Assembly: GCA_902475375.1 (NCBI GenBank)
Contig: CABRZC010000116.1
Span: 1 to 5,332, forward strand
Length of the DNA stretch: 5,332 nucleotides
DNA from: an uncultured Collinsella sp.
Lineage (GTDB): Bacteria; Actinomycetota; Coriobacteriia; Coriobacteriales; Coriobacteriaceae
Reading direction: 5' to 3'
Both the position numbers and the translations under genes were made by a program. Below the pieces are notes generated by a model. It ran no database searches and was not told where the DNA came from. It saw nothing but the letters and a program-made list of their open reading frames with translations. Of the stretch, positions 4,108 to 5,332 are shown piece by piece (within the stretch, counting starts at the first letter, position 1; the number at the start of each line of letters is the position of its first letter).

Positions 4108-5272
4108 CGGACACCTCCTCTGCGACGAGCTCTTTAAGCGTGCGCACGTCGGCGTAGCGCGGAGCGGTCCCCTTCACAAAGTTCGAGGCGAATACCTCCG
4201 ATTTCTTGTTCTCGATGCGTTTCACGCGGTCGGCGTACTTCACCACGCGCGCACCGCTGTTGCGTCGGGCGAGAAAGAACACGTTGTCCTTGCGATGCAC
4301 GTGATCGAGGAGCTGCGGGTAGTGAGTCGTGAAAACCAGCGTCGCGCCGTTGGGGTTGGTCCCGCGGGCGGCAAACAGATCAAGCACGACGTTAACCAGT
4401 TGGCGGTTAAGGTGGTTCTCCACCTCGTCGACTAAAAGGTAGCCGCCGGAGCGCAGTACCCTCATTGCGCGCTGCACCAGCCCTAGGCCACGTACAGTGC
4501 CGGAGGAGAGTACCTCGGTGAGCCCCCGCTCGGAGATCGTGATGGGCTCGCGACCTGTAAACGTCAGTACGAAGGCGCGACCGGAGTCCCGGACCTCGAG
4601 GTGCTCGATGCCAGAGTCGAAAACACGAAGCACGTCGTCGAGACCGTTGAATTGCTCAGTGAGGCGGAAGCCACCGTCGCGCAATGCTATCGCTCGGATG
4701 CGATGGCCGAAGTCCTTGGCGAGCACAGCGGCTGCGACGGAAACGTCAGGCGGCGTAAGCGCCGCCCAAGAGTCCGGCATCTGAGCACGGTCGCACAGCG
4801 GGGACGCGAGTTTCTCGATTTCGGCCCAGGATGCCAGGGTCGAGCGCTTGAGGGCCTTGGCTGGCAGCGAAGAAATCACCTCATCGGAGAACGTCAGCTC
4901 GGGACCGTCGTCGCCTCCTTCGACAGTCTGCAGCACCGACTCGAGCAAGTAAAGACGATCTGCGTGCCATATGACGCACTTGAGCTTGGACGGGCCGTCG
5001 AACGCGGCGGGGAACGTTGATGGGAGCCCGCCGCCGCGCGCCGGAGAGCCGTCAACAATGCGGCAGGCGAGCTCCAGCAGGTTCAGTGCTGTTGTCTTGC
5101 CCGTAGCGTTAATGCCCGCCAGCGCAACGACGCTATTCACGTAGAGATGGTCCGCCAGTTCGAAAGCCGACTCATCGGAGGCCGTCACGCGGTCGGAGGC
5201 GAACAGGTCGATTTCGAATAACCCGTCTTCGAACATCGAGAGATGGTCGAAGCAAACCTTTAACAACTTCAT
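4097..5272 (-). CDS. ABC/SMC-like AAA family ATPase (putative defence sensor)
   Basis: This 391-aa protein has all core elements of an AAA_21/OLD-type ATPase. It has Walker A GINATGKTT (53-61), an ABC-like signature LSSGT (255-259), Walker B YLLVDEVEN (278-286) with catalytic E283, and an H-loop TLVFTTHYPQLLD (311-323) with H317. Between Walker A and the signature lies a poorly conserved region (about 75-245), shorter than the coiled-coil arms of SMC proteins. There is no Toprim domain in this protein; the next gene seems to supply it, so the pair resembles an OLD nuclease divided over two genes or AbiL/PARIS/RloAB-type systems. The C-terminus (TLKELVAEEVSDER) overlaps the partner gene by 11 nt. 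The ATG at 5272 follows a modest Shine-Dalgarno (AAAGG, six bases). Such ATPases usually act as cytoplasmic oligomeric sensors that gate a nuclease; here that is inference from the family. Confidence 0.92.
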   Translation of the reverse strand: MKLLKVCFDHLSMFEDGLFEIDLFASDRVTASDESAFELADHLYVNSVVALAGINATGKTTALNLLELACRIVDGSPARGGGLPSTFPAAFDGPSKLKCVIWHADRLYLLESVLQTVEGGDDGPELTFSDEVISSLPAKALKRSTLASWAEIEKLASPLCDRAQMPDSWAALTPPDVSVAAAVLAKDFGHRIRAIALRDGGFRLTEQFNGLDDVLRVFDSGIEHLEVRDSGRAFVLTFTGREPITISERGLTEVLSSGTVRGLGLVQRAMRVLRSGGYLLVDEVENHLNRQLVNVVLDLFAARGTNPNGATLVFTTHYPQLLDHVHRKDNVFFLARRNSGARVVKYADRVKRIENKKSEVFASNFVKGTAPRYADVRTLKELVAEEVSDER

Positions 5273-5286
5273 CTCAAGCCTTTCGA

Positions 5287-5318
5287 ATACTTGAAACAGA
5301 ATTTATCGCTCAAGTATA
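5287..5318 (-). promoter_or_regulatory. Promoter -10 and inverted-repeat operator candidate of the ATPase pair
   Basis: Reading the minus strand, TATACT (5318-5313) matches the -10 consensus at five of six bases and lies about 40 bases before the ATG at 5272; its -35 would be just beyond the right edge. A perfect 8-bp inverted repeat, ATACTTGA at 5287-5294 and TCAAGTAT at 5310-5317 with 15 bases between, covers the box and the expected start site. A third half site, CTCAAG (5273-5278), touches the start codon. The arrangement suits a repressor that blocks polymerase, with the regulator not identified in this window. Confidence 0.5.
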
Positions 5319-5332
5319 ACACATGAAGGATA

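Noticed and set aside
4601..5020. Plus-strand frames inside the ATPase gene
   Set aside because: They are shadows of a gene with all ATPase motifs intact.
1..5332. CRISPR array, transposase, rRNA or a second tRNA
   Set aside because: No regularly spaced repeats of suitable length, no DDE or HUH motifs, and no further cloverleaf were found.

Overview
The window is high-GC DNA, and every gene I can support is on the minus strand, so it reads from right (5332) to left (1). The protein styles (a DUF3825 protein, an Xre regulator with the MIxAYxEMYLxDAM-type N-terminus, an AbiEi/DUF559-like protein) and the base composition suggest a gut Actinobacterium of the Coriobacteriia, with Collinsella or a close relative as best guess. 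That assignment is inference from remembered family styles, not a database match. The content is accessory: candidate defence genes, a toxin-antitoxin cassette, broken genes and a possible small inverted-repeat element, next to a tRNA-Val gene that could serve as an integration site.

Layout in transcription order. (1) 5332-3577: a two-gene unit of an ABC/SMC-like AAA ATPase (391 aa) and a 176-aa protein with a Toprim-like glutamate motif. They overlap by 11 nt and are preceded by a -10-like box and an inverted-repeat operator candidate. This is the best candidate for an incompletely described system: an ATPase sensor plus a putative nuclease effector, as in OLD/Abi-type defence. (2) 3576-3211: no intact gene; a 13-bp perfect inverted repeat encloses 98 bp, followed by the 3' tail of an unrecognised gene without its start. 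(3) 3230-2541: an Xre-family regulator split by an in-frame TAG between its N-terminal domain and its HTH domain. (4) 2529-1832: a 61-aa putative antitoxin with a very strong Shine-Dalgarno site, overlapping by 4 nt (ATGA) a Doc-type Fic toxin with an HIFEDGNKR active-site motif. (5) 1786-999: a DUF3825 protein split by a frameshift at a run of four T. (6) 1003-875: an open, cysteine-rich frame without a start. (7) 848-774: tRNA-Val(CAC) with encoded CCA, then a strong intrinsic terminator and three 12-bp tandem repeats. (8) 390 to the left edge: the N-terminal 130 codons of an AbiEi/DUF559-like protein that runs off the window.

The Xre, antitoxin, Doc and DUF3825 genes are closely packed (11-nt gap, 4-nt overlap, 45-nt gap) and look like one operon in which the Xre protein would regulate and the small protein would neutralise Doc. 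Two of the four members are interrupted, so the cassette is either decaying, recoded, or affected by sequence errors; the toxin and its putative antitoxin are intact.
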